From a virus, in IMG/VR virus record IMGVR_UViG_3300030101_000233, positions 1 through 32,304 of that record: a stretch of DNA of 32,304 nucleotides. One strand, 5' to 3'. The notes under the pieces were generated by a model. It was not told where the DNA came from and did no database searches. It saw only the letters and a program-made list of their open reading frames with translations. This document shows, piece after piece, positions 1-7,994 of the stretch (position 1 is the stretch's first letter; every line of letters begins with the position of its first letter). A program made the translations under genes and the position numbers.

Positions 1-11
1 CTACATCGCCA

Positions 12-248
12 TCAACCAACAGGGTCTTCATCGTCAGATAATGCTCCGCCTGCTTTTGATGCTAGTTTGCCGATCTCGATTAGGCCGATGACTGCGTGAT
101 AGGAACCCGCGAACGCAACCGTAATGTCCTCGCTGCTTCTGGTTCGGTGCATGGCCCCAAGGAACACCATCTCATCGAACCTGTTTTGCAGTTCTTTAAT
201 AAGTGCCTCAGAGGGTACGTCAAACAGGTCTTCTTCTGGTATTTCCAT
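12..248 (-). CDS. Small protein downstream of DNA polymerase, unknown
   Basis: The 78-residue frame starts in a TGATG overlap with the DNA polymerase stop, so it is probably translated by coupling; no good ribosome site is visible. The product is acidic, with an N-terminal charged helix (Glu-Glu-Asp-Leu-Phe-Asp-Val-Pro-Ser-Glu-Ala-Leu-Ile-Lys-Glu-Leu) and a hydrophobic middle (Ala-Val-Ile-Gly-Leu-Ile-Glu-Ile-Gly). T7 has small genes here before exonuclease gp6. No family is recognised. The next gene lies beyond the window edge; the 11 bases left contain only a very short reading that ends at once. Confidence 0.7.
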   Translation of the reverse strand: MEIPEEDLFDVPSEALIKELQNRFDEMVFLGAMHRTRSSEDITVAFAGSYHAVIGLIEIGKLASKAGGALSDDEDPVG

Positions 249-1960
249 CAGTGTGTCTCAGCCCAATTGTATCCGATCTTATACTCTCCTGTTAGGGGAC
301 ACTTGACACCAAGGTCATCACCGGCATCTTTCATGGCATCTACAGCCAATTTACCTACTTCGTCGCCCTGACTTTCACGGCACTCAATCTGCATCTCGTC
401 ATGCACATGAGCCACCTGTCTGGCTTTGATGTTTGGCATGTGACTGATGTAGTTCCACAGGTTGACTGTGGCTTTCTTCATAGCGATTGACCCAGCCGAT
501 TGGAGTAGAAGGTTCAAGGCAGAATGCTCTGACCTGATTTTCAACTTCCGTCCGTCAAGGGCCACCAGATGCGGGCGTTGCCGAATCGCAGTCTTGATGG
601 CTTGCTGTAGTTTTTGAATGCCGGGCATTCTTTGAAGAAAGTGCTTTTTGATGCGGCGACCAGCAGTACGACCACCGCCAACGATGGAACCAATTTTCTC
701 ATCACCAGCCCCATACAGGAAGGCGTAGATGAAGGTCTTTGCTTGGTTCCTAGTATCCAAACCCGCCGCCTCTTGATTAGCCGAGTGAATGTCACCATTC
801 AGGATCTCCTCAATGTAGCGTCCTTGGTCATAGGGGTGAACATAGTGAGCCAGCATTCGCAACTCTAACCCACTCATATCTGCACCCACCAACACGTTTC
901 CCGGCTCCACCGTGAAGAGTTCACGACACTCCTTACCCCACGGGGAGCCTACGCTGGGGACTTGAGCCATGTTGGGCTTGCTGTGTGTGCATCGCGTAGA
1001 TACGCAACCACATGGGTTTACAGAGCCGTGGATCTTGCCCCCTTTCTCCAACTTGAGCCATGCATTTTCCCCCTCAGCCAGTTGGCCCAGACGCTTGTTG
1101 ACAAGCAAGTATCTGGCAACCAACTTGGCTTCGGGGTAGGGGAGGGATTGTAATACCGTTTCATCTACTTTGGGTTGACCAGAGTCGGTGTAGTCAGCGG
1201 GTTCCCACTCATACTTCTCAATCAGTCTCTCCGCGATTTGCTTTCTACTACCCGGATTGAACGGTACTTCTTTTGTTTTTGTCTTCAACTGGATGATGGC
1301 TGGGGGGAAGACTTCTTGGAGTTGCTCTTTGATGCGGCACTTCTCATTGAGCAGCGTGGAGTGTAAGGCTTTAGCCCTTTCTCCGTCGAACACGAATCCG
1401 TTGATCTCTTGTGCGTGAATGATTGCCGCGAAGTCGTGTTCCAGTTGGGTGGGGCGGAAGTCAGGATCCTCCTCTTGAATCCGCTTCCAGAGAGCAGCGG
1501 TCACCGCTACGTCCTGTTTGCAGTACTCAGCCATCTCCGGCGTAAAGACCGACCAGTCCCCGTCCTCTGCGAAGTCACCCTTGTGGATGCCCAGCCTGAC
1601 ACCCCATGCTTTGAGTGAGTGACTACCCATGAGTTTGCGAGGGAACTCAATCGCTTGGTGGTCAGTTGACATCAGATCCCCAAACAACAAACGGCTCATC
1701 ACCAGAGTGTCTCGCACTTCGCCTTTGTAGTTGAAGTCGGGGTACAGACGCTTGAGGGCACGAAGATCGAACTTCATAATGTTGTGCCCGATCAGCATCT
1801 CTGCTTCTTGCATGAGTTGTAGTGCGTCACCATTCTCCACAATCTTCGGCTCTCCACCGTCTATGCTCATGGCGATGCAGTGACAAGTCTTTAGACCACA
1901 CAGTGTGTTGAAGTCTTTGATTGCATTCGTTTCTATGTCAAAGATTATGTTCTTCGGCAT
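248..1960 (-). CDS. DNA polymerase, family A (T7 gp5-like)
   Basis: The 570-residue product is shorter than T7 gp5 (704). The exonuclease is intact: Phe-Asp-Ile-Glu (Asp8, Glu10), Gly-His-Asn-x-Met-Lys-Phe-Asp (58-65), Tyr-Cys-Lys-Gln-Asp (146-150). The polymerase has motif A Val-Gly-Ala-Asp-Met-Ser-Gly-Leu-Glu-Leu-Arg (Asp361), motif B Arg-Asn-Gln-Ala-Lys-Thr-Phe-Ile-Tyr-Ala-Phe-Leu-Tyr-Gly (404-417) and motif C His-Asp-Glu at 520-522. Comparison with T7 places the missing length mainly in the thumb, where T7 holds the thioredoxin-binding loop, so it may use another processivity factor or none. AAGGAG precedes the ATG. The last base of the stop region overlaps the next ATG (TGATG). Confidence 0.96.
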   Translation of the reverse strand: MPKNIIFDIETNAIKDFNTLCGLKTCHCIAMSIDGGEPKIVENGDALQLMQEAEMLIGHNIMKFDLRALKRLYPDFNYKGEVRDTLVMSRLLFGDLMSTDHQAIEFPRKLMGSHSLKAWGVRLGIHKGDFAEDGDWSVFTPEMAEYCKQDVAVTAALWKRIQEEDPDFRPTQLEHDFAAIIHAQEINGFVFDGERAKALHSTLLNEKCRIKEQLQEVFPPAIIQLKTKTKEVPFNPGSRKQIAERLIEKYEWEPADYTDSGQPKVDETVLQSLPYPEAKLVARYLLVNKRLGQLAEGENAWLKLEKGGKIHGSVNPCGCVSTRCTHSKPNMAQVPSVGSPWGKECRELFTVEPGNVLVGADMSGLELRMLAHYVHPYDQGRYIEEILNGDIHSANQEAAGLDTRNQAKTFIYAFLYGAGDEKIGSIVGGGRTAGRRIKKHFLQRMPGIQKLQQAIKTAIRQRPHLVALDGRKLKIRSEHSALNLLLQSAGSIAMKKATVNLWNYISHMPNIKARQVAHVHDEMQIECRESQGDEVGKLAVDAMKDAGDDLGVKCPLTGEYKIGYNWAETH

Positions 1961-2306
1961 ACTCTAGAATCTCCTTTACTTGTTCTCCGTATCCCATATC
2001 AACCAGCATGTCACGAATCTCGGGGATCTTAACCAGCCCTAACTTGAGCCGTGGAATCAGACTGAACTTTTCGATTTGCTCGACACGCTGTCTTGTGATT
2101 GGTCGCCCTTCTTGCTCGCTGATGTGATTGGCGATTTTTGTGTACGGATACGGCTCGCCCTTCCAAGGCATGTCGCAATACTCTGCACCCTTCGCACCTT
2201 CAACATCTTCAATCGTTTTCATGTCAACAGGAGGATGGAACTCCAGCCCTTTTCGGCAGCGGCTGAAGCCCATATTCCTGATGCGTTCGTAACGCTTACT
2301 CGCCAT
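1938..2306 (-). CDS. Small protein with sigma-region-4-like helix-turn-helix
   Basis: The ATG at 2306 has GGAGG six bases upstream and overlaps the primase stop by 11 bases. The 122-residue product has Tyr-Thr-Lys-Ile-Ala-Asn-His-Ile-Ser at 55-63, then Ile-Thr-Arg-Gln-Arg-Val-Glu-Gln-Ile-Glu at 70-79, which closely resembles the recognition helix of sigma70 region 4.2 (Thr-Arg-Glu-Arg-Val-Arg-Gln-Ile-Glu), and more helices at the C-terminus. It has no sigma region 2, so it is not a full sigma factor. It may bind DNA or the host polymerase. It sits between the primase-helicase and DNA polymerase genes, where I know of no standard T7 equivalent. Confidence 0.75.
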   Translation of the reverse strand: MASKRYERIRNMGFSRCRKGLEFHPPVDMKTIEDVEGAKGAEYCDMPWKGEPYPYTKIANHISEQEGRPITRQRVEQIEKFSLIPRLKLGLVKIPEIRDMLVDMGYGEQVKEILEYAEEHNL

Positions 2307-3891
2307 TCGGAACCTCCACAATGTCGGGCGGAACCCACTCAAGCAGTCGCCCGTTGTCGCGGTTGTACTCAAGAGTGCAGGACTCGCCCGTGTCACCAGC
2401 ATAACGATTCTTGAGAACACGCAAGGTGAGATGGTTGGCGTTCGTATCGTCCTGCTGGTTCCGCTCGCAGCCGATCACTGCGTCAGACAGTTGGGCGATG
2501 GCGTGAGAGCCACGGAGTTGGGCAAGAGAAGTAGAACCACCCTCTTCGTGTGACCGGCCCTCTGGACGGCGGAGGTGTGAGATCAAGCACAGGTGGACAC
2601 CAGTCTCTTCGATCAGGCTCCGCAACTTGGTCATGGTGTTGTCGATCATCCGCCGCTCGTCGCCTTCGCTCAGAGCAGACACCACGATGGAAAGGTGATC
2701 AATAAAGATGAACTTGCAATCCATCGCACGAGCCATGTAACGCACTTGATTGAGAAGGTTACTCGGATCAATAGATCCCCAGTGATCGTACATCACACAC
2801 TTGCCAGAGCCGACCGTGTTCTCAAAAGCCTCACGCTTCATCTCCAATGTAATGCTCTCGTCCCACAGGTGTGGAGGCTTTGCCATGTGAATGCCCATCA
2901 GACATTCGGATGTCTTACGGATGGATTCTTCAAGAGCGATGTAGCCAACCTTTTCACCCACGCCCATCAGGTGATACGCAAGTTCACGGGCAACCGATGA
3001 CTTACCAACACCCGTGCCTGCGGTCAGGGTCACCAACTCGCCGCCACGCATACCAAACAACTTCTCGTTCAGGCCAGCCCACGGGTATGAGACAGACTTG
3101 ATGTTCTGCTCTGCCGAGATCAGATCCCAGCAGTCCGCACCATCCACCACACCGTCAGGCCGATACGTCTTGGCTCCATAGATGCCGTCAACGATTGCCT
3201 TAGAGTTGCCGTTCATCAACGCTTCGTTAGCGTCTTTGAATCCAAGTGATGTAACGATCTTGACCTTGCCGGGGCTTAAGACTTCTGCCGCTTCCTTTGC
3301 AGCAGAACGGCCCTGCTCATCTTGGTCAAAGCACAGCACAACAGTCTCAAAAGTTTCCAGCCAGTCGATGTTCTTGGCGATAAGCCGCTTGGCTGACTTG
3401 CACCCATTAGGAATCGACACGCAGGGGTACTTAAGTCCAAAGGCTTGGTTGACGGACAGTGCATCAAGTTCCCCTTCGGTGACCACGACCATCTTCCCCT
3501 CGTTCCGCCATAGGTGCGAACCATAGAGTCCAACCTTTGTCGTTTCGCCCAGCCAGACAAAAGACTTGTCACGGAACCGAAGTTTCTGAGCAACAACATT
3601 GCCTTCACTGTCGCGGTAATTGGCAACGTGACAAGCCTGCCCGTTGAACTTACCCACTCCGTAATCCCACTTCTTACATGTGTCTTCATCTATTTTTCTC
3701 TGCTTGAGATGCTTGATCTCATACTTGATTAGGTTTGCCACTTTAGGTTTCTCCACTGTTTGTTGTTCCTGCCCGTCTGCATGTTCGTAGTACTCGCAGC
3801 CAAAGCAGTAAGCATGCCCATCATCGTAACGGGCGAGGTTGTCCTTACTCCCACATTTGGGACAAGGCTCGTGTCTGAGGAATTCGCTCAA
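2296..3891 (-). CDS. DNA primase-helicase (T7 gp4-like)
   Basis: The 531-residue product (T7: 566) starts with a TTG after GGAG; the zinc ribbon (Cys10, Cys13, Cys29, Cys32) fixes the start near here. The TOPRIM part has Val-Thr-Glu-Gly-Glu-Leu-Asp-Ala (Glu139, Asp143) and Phe-Asp-Gln-Asp-Glu-Gln (Asp189, Asp191). The helicase has Walker A Ala-Gly-Thr-Gly-Val-Gly-Lys-Ser-Ser (Lys297), Phe-Ile-Phe-Ile-Asp-His-Leu (Asp398) and the DnaB-type Leu-Arg-Gly-Ser-His-Ala-Ile-Ala-Gln-Leu-Ser-Asp. It unwinds the fork as a hexamer and lays lagging-strand primers. It overlaps the resolvase gene by 47 bases. Confidence 0.95.
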   Translation of the reverse strand: MSEFLRHEPCPKCGSKDNLARYDDGHAYCFGCEYYEHADGQEQQTVEKPKVANLIKYEIKHLKQRKIDEDTCKKWDYGVGKFNGQACHVANYRDSEGNVVAQKLRFRDKSFVWLGETTKVGLYGSHLWRNEGKMVVVTEGELDALSVNQAFGLKYPCVSIPNGCKSAKRLIAKNIDWLETFETVVLCFDQDEQGRSAAKEAAEVLSPGKVKIVTSLGFKDANEALMNGNSKAIVDGIYGAKTYRPDGVVDGADCWDLISAEQNIKSVSYPWAGLNEKLFGMRGGELVTLTAGTGVGKSSVARELAYHLMGVGEKVGYIALEESIRKTSECLMGIHMAKPPHLWDESITLEMKREAFENTVGSGKCVMYDHWGSIDPSNLLNQVRYMARAMDCKFIFIDHLSIVVSALSEGDERRMIDNTMTKLRSLIEETGVHLCLISHLRRPEGRSHEEGGSTSLAQLRGSHAIAQLSDAVIGCERNQQDDTNANHLTLRVLKNRYAGDTGESCTLEYNRDNGRLLEWVPPDIVEVPNGE

Positions 3892-4315
3892 CTTCTTTCA
3901 CTCCAATCAGGATGCCGGGGGTATCCCCGTATTGCTTGGTGGTTCCTGAACAGACGATCTGATCGTCATCGAACCACAAGAACCGATTGAACGAGTCGAG
4001 GGTCTTGAAGTAATTGTCAACGTCACCACGGGGGGCCAATCTATTTGTCTTCTTGGGAGAAGGCAAGTAAAAACTGGCGAACATTGTCAGCCACCCACTG
4101 AGAGGGAAGATGTCTGGCAGTGTCGTTGCATCCTTCAAAGTCTCCACTTGTTTTCGGAATGCTGTGTATCGCTTCGCGTAGTAGACCCTGCCCTGCCTCG
4201 TAACACGGGGTCTTGAGGCAGGGACAGGTTCCACTGGTATCCAGACTAGGTGTGAGCCGTCTGGACTGGCAAGAAAGGATACTTGATCAGAAGGGGATGT
4301 CGTCGTCGGCAGCAT
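3845..4315 (-). CDS. RusA-type Holliday junction resolvase
   Basis: The 156-residue reading from the ATG at 4315 overlaps the SSB end by 29 bases and has no good ribosome site, so the start is uncertain; the recognisable part begins at Val-Glu-Pro-Val-Pro-Ala-Ser-Arg-Pro-Arg (28-37). Asp98, Asp100, Asn101 and Lys104 (Gly-Asp-Val-Asp-Asn-x-x-Lys) and the Trp-Phe-Asp-Asp-Asp-Gln-Ile block (114-120) are the metal-binding signature of RusA. T7 has endonuclease I here, which does the same job (cutting branched DNA before packaging) with an unrelated fold, so this is a functional replacement. Confidence 0.85.
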   Translation of the reverse strand: MLPTTTSPSDQVSFLASPDGSHLVWIPVEPVPASRPRVTRQGRVYYAKRYTAFRKQVETLKDATTLPDIFPLSGWLTMFASFYLPSPKKTNRLAPRGDVDNYFKTLDSFNRFLWFDDDQIVCSGTTKQYGDTPGILIGVKEVERIPQTRALSQMWE

Positions 4316-4892
4316 GGGAGGTCTGAGTCTCCACGCTACTTGAGTCGAAGCCTTCTTCTGCTGAGAAGCCGTGAGCCGAAGCATCACCAGTTTTTCCGGT
4401 GAACTCCACGAGGTCGATCACTTGCACAGCCTTGAGTCGGAGTGAGACACCGAGGCCAGCCAATGCAGTGTGGTAGGGGACGATCTCGCAAGACACTTTG
4501 ATCTTGCTGCCGCCGCCGATGTTTTCACTGCCAGTGAAGGGCTTTGCCTTGGCATCGAAGATGGCTGGCTTTTGATCCCAAGTCTCGGAACCTTTGCCAC
4601 CCTTGGCTTTAAGTTTGAACTTGACGATTCGCTTGGTTGCATCTTCGTCGTGTTCGGTGATTGGACTTGCACCATCTTTGAACTTGGTGTTGGGCTTCTG
4701 AGATCGGATCTCGTCAGCCAACTCGTTCTTGGCGTTTTCAATCATCCCTTCCAACTCTTCGACATCATCGACATCGAGAATCAGTTGGGTCGTGTACACG
4801 CCGTCTTCATCGAACTTGGTGTCCGGTTCAGACAGGTGCGGGTAACGGGCAATGCCCACGCTGGTTGTGTACTTGGTAAGAGTACGTCGCAT
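4287..4892 (-). CDS. Single-stranded DNA-binding protein (T7 gp2.5-like)
   Basis: The ATG at 4892 has AAGGA seven bases upstream and follows the RNA polymerase stop by 11 bases; an earlier TTG is less likely. The 201-residue product (T7: 232) coats single-stranded DNA and contacts polymerase and helicase. It has Tyr-Thr-Thr-Gln-Leu-Ile-Leu-Asp and Lys-Phe-Lys-Leu-Lys-Ala, and ends in Ala-Ala-Asp-Asp-Asp-Ile-Pro-Phe, the acidic tip with a terminal aromatic used by SSBs to recruit replication partners. Position after RNA polymerase and before the junction nuclease matches T7. Confidence 0.9.
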   Translation of the reverse strand: MRRTLTKYTTSVGIARYPHLSEPDTKFDEDGVYTTQLILDVDDVEELEGMIENAKNELADEIRSQKPNTKFKDGASPITEHDEDATKRIVKFKLKAKGGKGSETWDQKPAIFDAKAKPFTGSENIGGGSKIKVSCEIVPYHTALAGLGVSLRLKAVQVIDLVEFTGKTGDASAHGFSAEEGFDSSSVETQTSHAADDDIPF

Positions 4893-4903
4893 AGGGAATC
4901 CTT

Positions 4904-7297
4904 TCAATTCCAGTAGTAAGGTGAGTCGATCACCTTGGTGATATCCAAGTCCCCACGTTGGGGAGCGGGAGGTAAGTGTACATCAGATGGCAACATGGTC
5001 AAGAACATTTGTTCGATTTTTCCAAGCATGTCATCTTCAAAAATTTCAACGGTTGCTTCACGCACCGCTTCGTTGAACAGGTCGCAGTCGGTGGCAAGGA
5101 CAGAGGCGGAGTCGTGAACACCAAAGATGTTGTTTACTCCTCTCTCCAAACACTTCAACACAGTCAAACCAAGAATGCCGCCAACACCGTCCAAAGAGTG
5201 GACAAGGTTTGCACAGATGCCGTTGACAGTCTTGCGAACACTTGTCTCTCCGTTTTCAACATTGATGCGGTGTCTTCGCACGTTGCCTGCCACGATTGTT
5301 TTGACGGTCTGTGAGTTGTAGTTCTCGTACCTCATCTTGACTGGGAAGCCAAGCGGAGTCATCCAACGTGGTGTGACATCATGCTCAATGAGAATCTTTG
5401 TGCATTCTCTCAGCCACTCCATGCAAGTATGAGCAGCACCAACAACCTCGTTGATTGCTTGCCAGATCAAAGCAGACAAGAAGTTGCACGGAGCGTATGT
5501 CTCTTCACCAAAGGGATTGCTTCTTCCTGTCTTCAACTCTTTGTAAAACCACTCTGCGGTGTAAGACTGACAGGAGTAGAAGGTAGATCCGTAGCACAGA
5601 GTCATCGTCTGTCGCTTCGTACATGAACGGGTGATGCCAAACTCCAACCACTTCTTTGCGTATGAGTCAGAACTCTCTTGGAGTTTCTGAATAACACGAT
5701 CCGCGACCAACTGATAAGTATCAGATGGCTCGCTGTCCGGCAGGACGTTTGTTGACAAGGCGGACACTGGATCCTTCAGCAGCATCGCGTAAATCTGCAA
5801 ACCTTGTGTTGTGGCATCGAGTGCGACGGGGAGAGTAGTGCGGAAAGACGATCCCTGCAAGTGCAGTTCTGAAATTTCGTGACAAGCCGCCACAAAGCCG
5901 AACGGATCGTCTGCTTTTGTCCAATCCATATTTGCTGTCGGTTCTGTCCCTACCGCTTTAATCATCTCGATATTGGATTCAGTCCACGAATATCGCTGAG
6001 TAAAGGTTTGTTTATCCATGCCCCACTTGTTGGCTGCATTGATGTAGAGCCATCTAACACCCGAATCGTTGATCTTGGCCCCGTCCTCGAATCTGAGAGT
6101 CGCCTTCGTCCACGACGGTCCTTGTGGTTGCCAATAGTGAGGTATGTAGTACCAACGGCCTCGGAAGTCCAGATTTCCGGGAAAGTACACCCGATCTTCT
6201 TTGAACCGCTCCATGACTTGCATGGTCTTCATCACCTGTAAACGCTTGGACTTTTGTCGCTCGTTTTCAAAGTGGATGCGAGCAGCGTCTTTTCTCCACC
6301 GCTTTCTCGCCTCTTTGTTTGTATCAATATCGACAGGTTTGTTGGGAATCTCGTGGTCTTCCATCGAGGGTAGCCCACCAACTGGTAGAGCCTTTTCCCA
6401 AGCCCACTTAAGTGTGCCAGCGACCGTGTGATGATAGCGGGCCGGTACTCTCTGTAGGGAACTCACCGCACGGTACACGCTGTCCATCTCAGTCACCGCC
6501 AGTTCTTCAAGATACGCAGCGTCTTGCGTCTTGACCAGAGGGCGATGCCTGATGTTCAGGGCAGCGTAACCGCCGATGAACGGGTTCTTCCAATCGACAG
6601 GTCGTTCGACGGAAGGCAACCAGACAGGGAACATTATACTTGCTTCTTCGTGCCCGTCACGCATCCATTTCAAGATTTCGTCAGTGGGTCGGATGTAGGT
6701 GTAAGACTTACCACGAGCATCCTTGCGGGTCACGATCTGGATGATGCCTGTGTGCTGCTGCATCAACTCAATCAGGGTGAGGCCGACAGCGACCGCCTCT
6801 TTCTTGTCCCAGCGGCTGATCCCCATGTCGTGGTACTTGAGAGTGTTGTTGATGAATTTGCTTTTGGTTTTCTGGGATTTGTGCCGGTCAATGACACGGT
6901 GCATCTGCTTCCAGAGAGCAGGCTCATTCTCAGCAACCGCTCGGAAGATCAACTCGTCCTCCAGCAGGCGAGCGATGGCAGCAGCCGTGGGAGTGATCTT
7001 CTTTTCCATGCTGATTGAGTCCAGCAGCGACCGGGAAGTGATAGTTGCCACCACGCCAGCAGGGAGCATCTCGATGTAGGGGGCAGCACGATGTCTGCGT
7101 CCCGGCTTGGATCGGGTGGTGGACAGCCATGACTCGATGCCCTGCTCCAATGCGACAACAGCCCCGCTCAACAGTTGCCTGCCGACAGGGGTAGTGGTTT
7201 CCATCTTGGTTTCTTTGGCCCGCTTGACCTTGTGGTTGTAGCGTTCCTGCCCCAGCCGGATCATCTCCTGTTCAAGTTTCTGCTGGGACTTACTCAC
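4904..7297 (-). CDS. Single-subunit DNA-directed RNA polymerase (T7 gp1-like)
   Basis: The 797-residue product (T7: 883) transcribes the middle and late genes from phage promoters. Catalytic residues are visible: Asp494 in Leu-Asp-Ala-Thr-Thr-Gln-Gly-Leu-Gln; Arg557, Lys561 and Tyr569 in the O-helix motif Arg-Ser-Cys-Thr-Lys-Arg-Gln-Thr-Met-Thr-Leu-Cys-Tyr-Gly; and Asp729 in Val-His-Asp-Ser. Asn-Leu-Val-His-Ser-Leu-Asp-Gly matches the family. The C-terminus ends Pro-Tyr-Tyr-Trp-Asn, where T7 has Phe-Ala-Phe-Ala. The start is GTG with no clear Shine-Dalgarno; an in-frame stop at 7327-7325 limits extension. The N-terminal Glu-Met-Ile-Arg-Leu-Gly-x-Glu-Arg-Tyr looks conserved, so later ATGs are unlikely. 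Confidence 0.96.
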   Translation of the reverse strand: MSKSQQKLEQEMIRLGQERYNHKVKRAKETKMETTTPVGRQLLSGAVVALEQGIESWLSTTRSKPGRRHRAAPYIEMLPAGVVATITSRSLLDSISMEKKITPTAAAIARLLEDELIFRAVAENEPALWKQMHRVIDRHKSQKTKSKFINNTLKYHDMGISRWDKKEAVAVGLTLIELMQQHTGIIQIVTRKDARGKSYTYIRPTDEILKWMRDGHEEASIMFPVWLPSVERPVDWKNPFIGGYAALNIRHRPLVKTQDAAYLEELAVTEMDSVYRAVSSLQRVPARYHHTVAGTLKWAWEKALPVGGLPSMEDHEIPNKPVDIDTNKEARKRWRKDAARIHFENERQKSKRLQVMKTMQVMERFKEDRVYFPGNLDFRGRWYYIPHYWQPQGPSWTKATLRFEDGAKINDSGVRWLYINAANKWGMDKQTFTQRYSWTESNIEMIKAVGTEPTANMDWTKADDPFGFVAACHEISELHLQGSSFRTTLPVALDATTQGLQIYAMLLKDPVSALSTNVLPDSEPSDTYQLVADRVIQKLQESSDSYAKKWLEFGITRSCTKRQTMTLCYGSTFYSCQSYTAEWFYKELKTGRSNPFGEETYAPCNFLSALIWQAINEVVGAAHTCMEWLRECTKILIEHDVTPRWMTPLGFPVKMRYENYNSQTVKTIVAGNVRRHRINVENGETSVRKTVNGICANLVHSLDGVGGILGLTVLKCLERGVNNIFGVHDSASVLATDCDLFNEAVREATVEIFEDDMLGKIEQMFLTMLPSDVHLPPAPQRGDLDITKVIDSPYYWN

Positions 7298-7316
7298 GCG
7301 ATCAGTGTAGCAAATT

Positions 7317-7330
7317 CTGTAGTACTACAA
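7317..7330. repeat. Palindrome copy 9, between terminator and RNA polymerase start
   Basis: Plus strand CTGTAGTACTACAA, with a TA centre and one changed outer base; it shares two bases with the terminator T-tract and lies 20 bases before the RNA polymerase start. It is the most divergent copy. Confidence 0.7.
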
Positions 7331-7363
7331 AAAAACCCCCCGCAGGCCGAAGCCTACGAGGGG
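7329..7363 (-). terminator. Intrinsic terminator between the early operon and the RNA polymerase gene
   Basis: The minus strand folds into a twelve-pair stem (7363-7352 with 7347-7336) with a UUCG loop and is followed by seven T. Two pairs are G-U and would be mismatches on the other strand, so it acts on minus-strand transcripts. It is the strongest terminator in the window and separates the early operon from RNA polymerase. Confidence 0.93.
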
Positions 7364-7376
7364 TCAACAAGGAGGA

Positions 7377-7396
7377 AATCTGTAGTGCTACAGATT
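7377..7396. repeat. Palindrome copy 8, longest perfect copy (20 bp)
   Basis: Plus strand AATCTGTAGTGCTACAGATT, perfect except for the two central bases. It begins immediately after the stop codon of the last early gene and lies 14 bases before the terminator stem. Confidence 0.95.
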
Positions 7397-7738
7397 CTAC
7401 TGGGGGGTCAGGGAAAGTGTTACGGCATCCGTTGTTTCCATCCAAACTTTTGCACCACAATTGAGTGGCTTGTCGGGTCGGTAGATGACGGAACTTACAC
7501 CGTGAATGTCAACCGACCAGCCCTTGTGATTCGCGTCAGATGTCTTGACGGTGATCGGGGGCTTGCGGTCCTCACTCTTTGAGTTGGCACGAATGACATG
7601 CTGGTTGATGTGGATGCGTTTGAGTTTGCCATCTGGCAAATATGTCTCCGCACCCTCACTGGTGATCACGGTGTGATCGACGTTCATCACCTCAACGCCG
7701 GGTCCACGCAACGGGCTGTCCATTGGAAAGTCACTCAT
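7397..7738 (-). CDS. Conserved-looking small phage protein, unknown
   Basis: The ATG at 7738 is preceded by GGGAGGAT ten bases upstream and overlaps the previous stop by 8 nt. The 113-residue product has Arg-Ile-His-Ile-Asn-Gln-His-Val-Ile-Arg-Ala-Asn, Pro-Pro-Ile-Thr-Val-Lys-Thr and Val-Ile-Tyr-Arg-Pro-Asp-Lys-Pro-Leu-Asn-Cys-Gly-Ala-Lys-Val-Trp, blocks that I recognise from small proteins of other phages and prophages without known function. It is the last gene of the early operon; its stop touches palindrome copy 8 and a terminator follows. Confidence 0.75.
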   Translation of the reverse strand: MSDFPMDSPLRGPGVEVMNVDHTVITSEGAETYLPDGKLKRIHINQHVIRANSKSEDRKPPITVKTSDANHKGWSVDIHGVSSVIYRPDKPLNCGAKVWMETTDAVTLSLTPQ

Positions 7739-7994
7739 CGTCAGGATCCTCCCTGCCTGTCTCGGCATCGTGACGCATGTTCTCCGTATGCTCCTCCTCT
7801 AAATCAACGTGATATGACCACGCACGCTCCACTCGGCTTTTGAGTTGGGGCAGTTGATACGCGGTGAACAGAATGAACTCCTGCTCGCCCAGCATGCGTC
7901 GTGCTTGTGAACGTGCAACTTCAAGCGTGCATTGACCAACGCGAGTGAACCCGCTGTTTGTACACGCATACCAATCATTTCTAGGAAGTCTCAT
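7731..7994 (-). CDS. Early protein of unknown function
   Basis: The ATG at 7994 follows GGAGGAT. The 87-residue product starts Met-Arg-Leu-Pro-Arg-Asn-Asp-Trp-Tyr-Ala-Cys, has a helical centre (Leu-Glu-Val-Ala-Arg-Ser-Gln-Ala-Arg-Arg-Met-Leu-Gly) and a very acidic end (Gly-Arg-Glu-Asp-Pro-Asp-Asp-Glu). No domain is recognised. It overlaps the next gene by 8 nt. Confidence 0.7.
   Translation of the reverse strand: MRLPRNDWYACTNSGFTRVGQCTLEVARSQARRMLGEQEFILFTAYQLPQLKSRVERAWSYHVDLEEEHTENMRHDAETGREDPDDE

Noticed and set aside
840-855. Minus-strand GGCTCACTATG, also T7-promoter-like
   Set aside because: It encodes Leu-Ala-His-Tyr of polymerase motif A in the DNA polymerase gene and lacks the rest of a promoter.
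6130-6160. Minus-strand CCTCACTATTGG, close to the T7 promoter core CTCACTATAGG
   Set aside because: It lies within the RNA polymerase gene and encodes a well-conserved-looking Pro-His-Tyr-Trp-Gln segment, so the likeness is explained by codons; no TAATA element is at the right distance.
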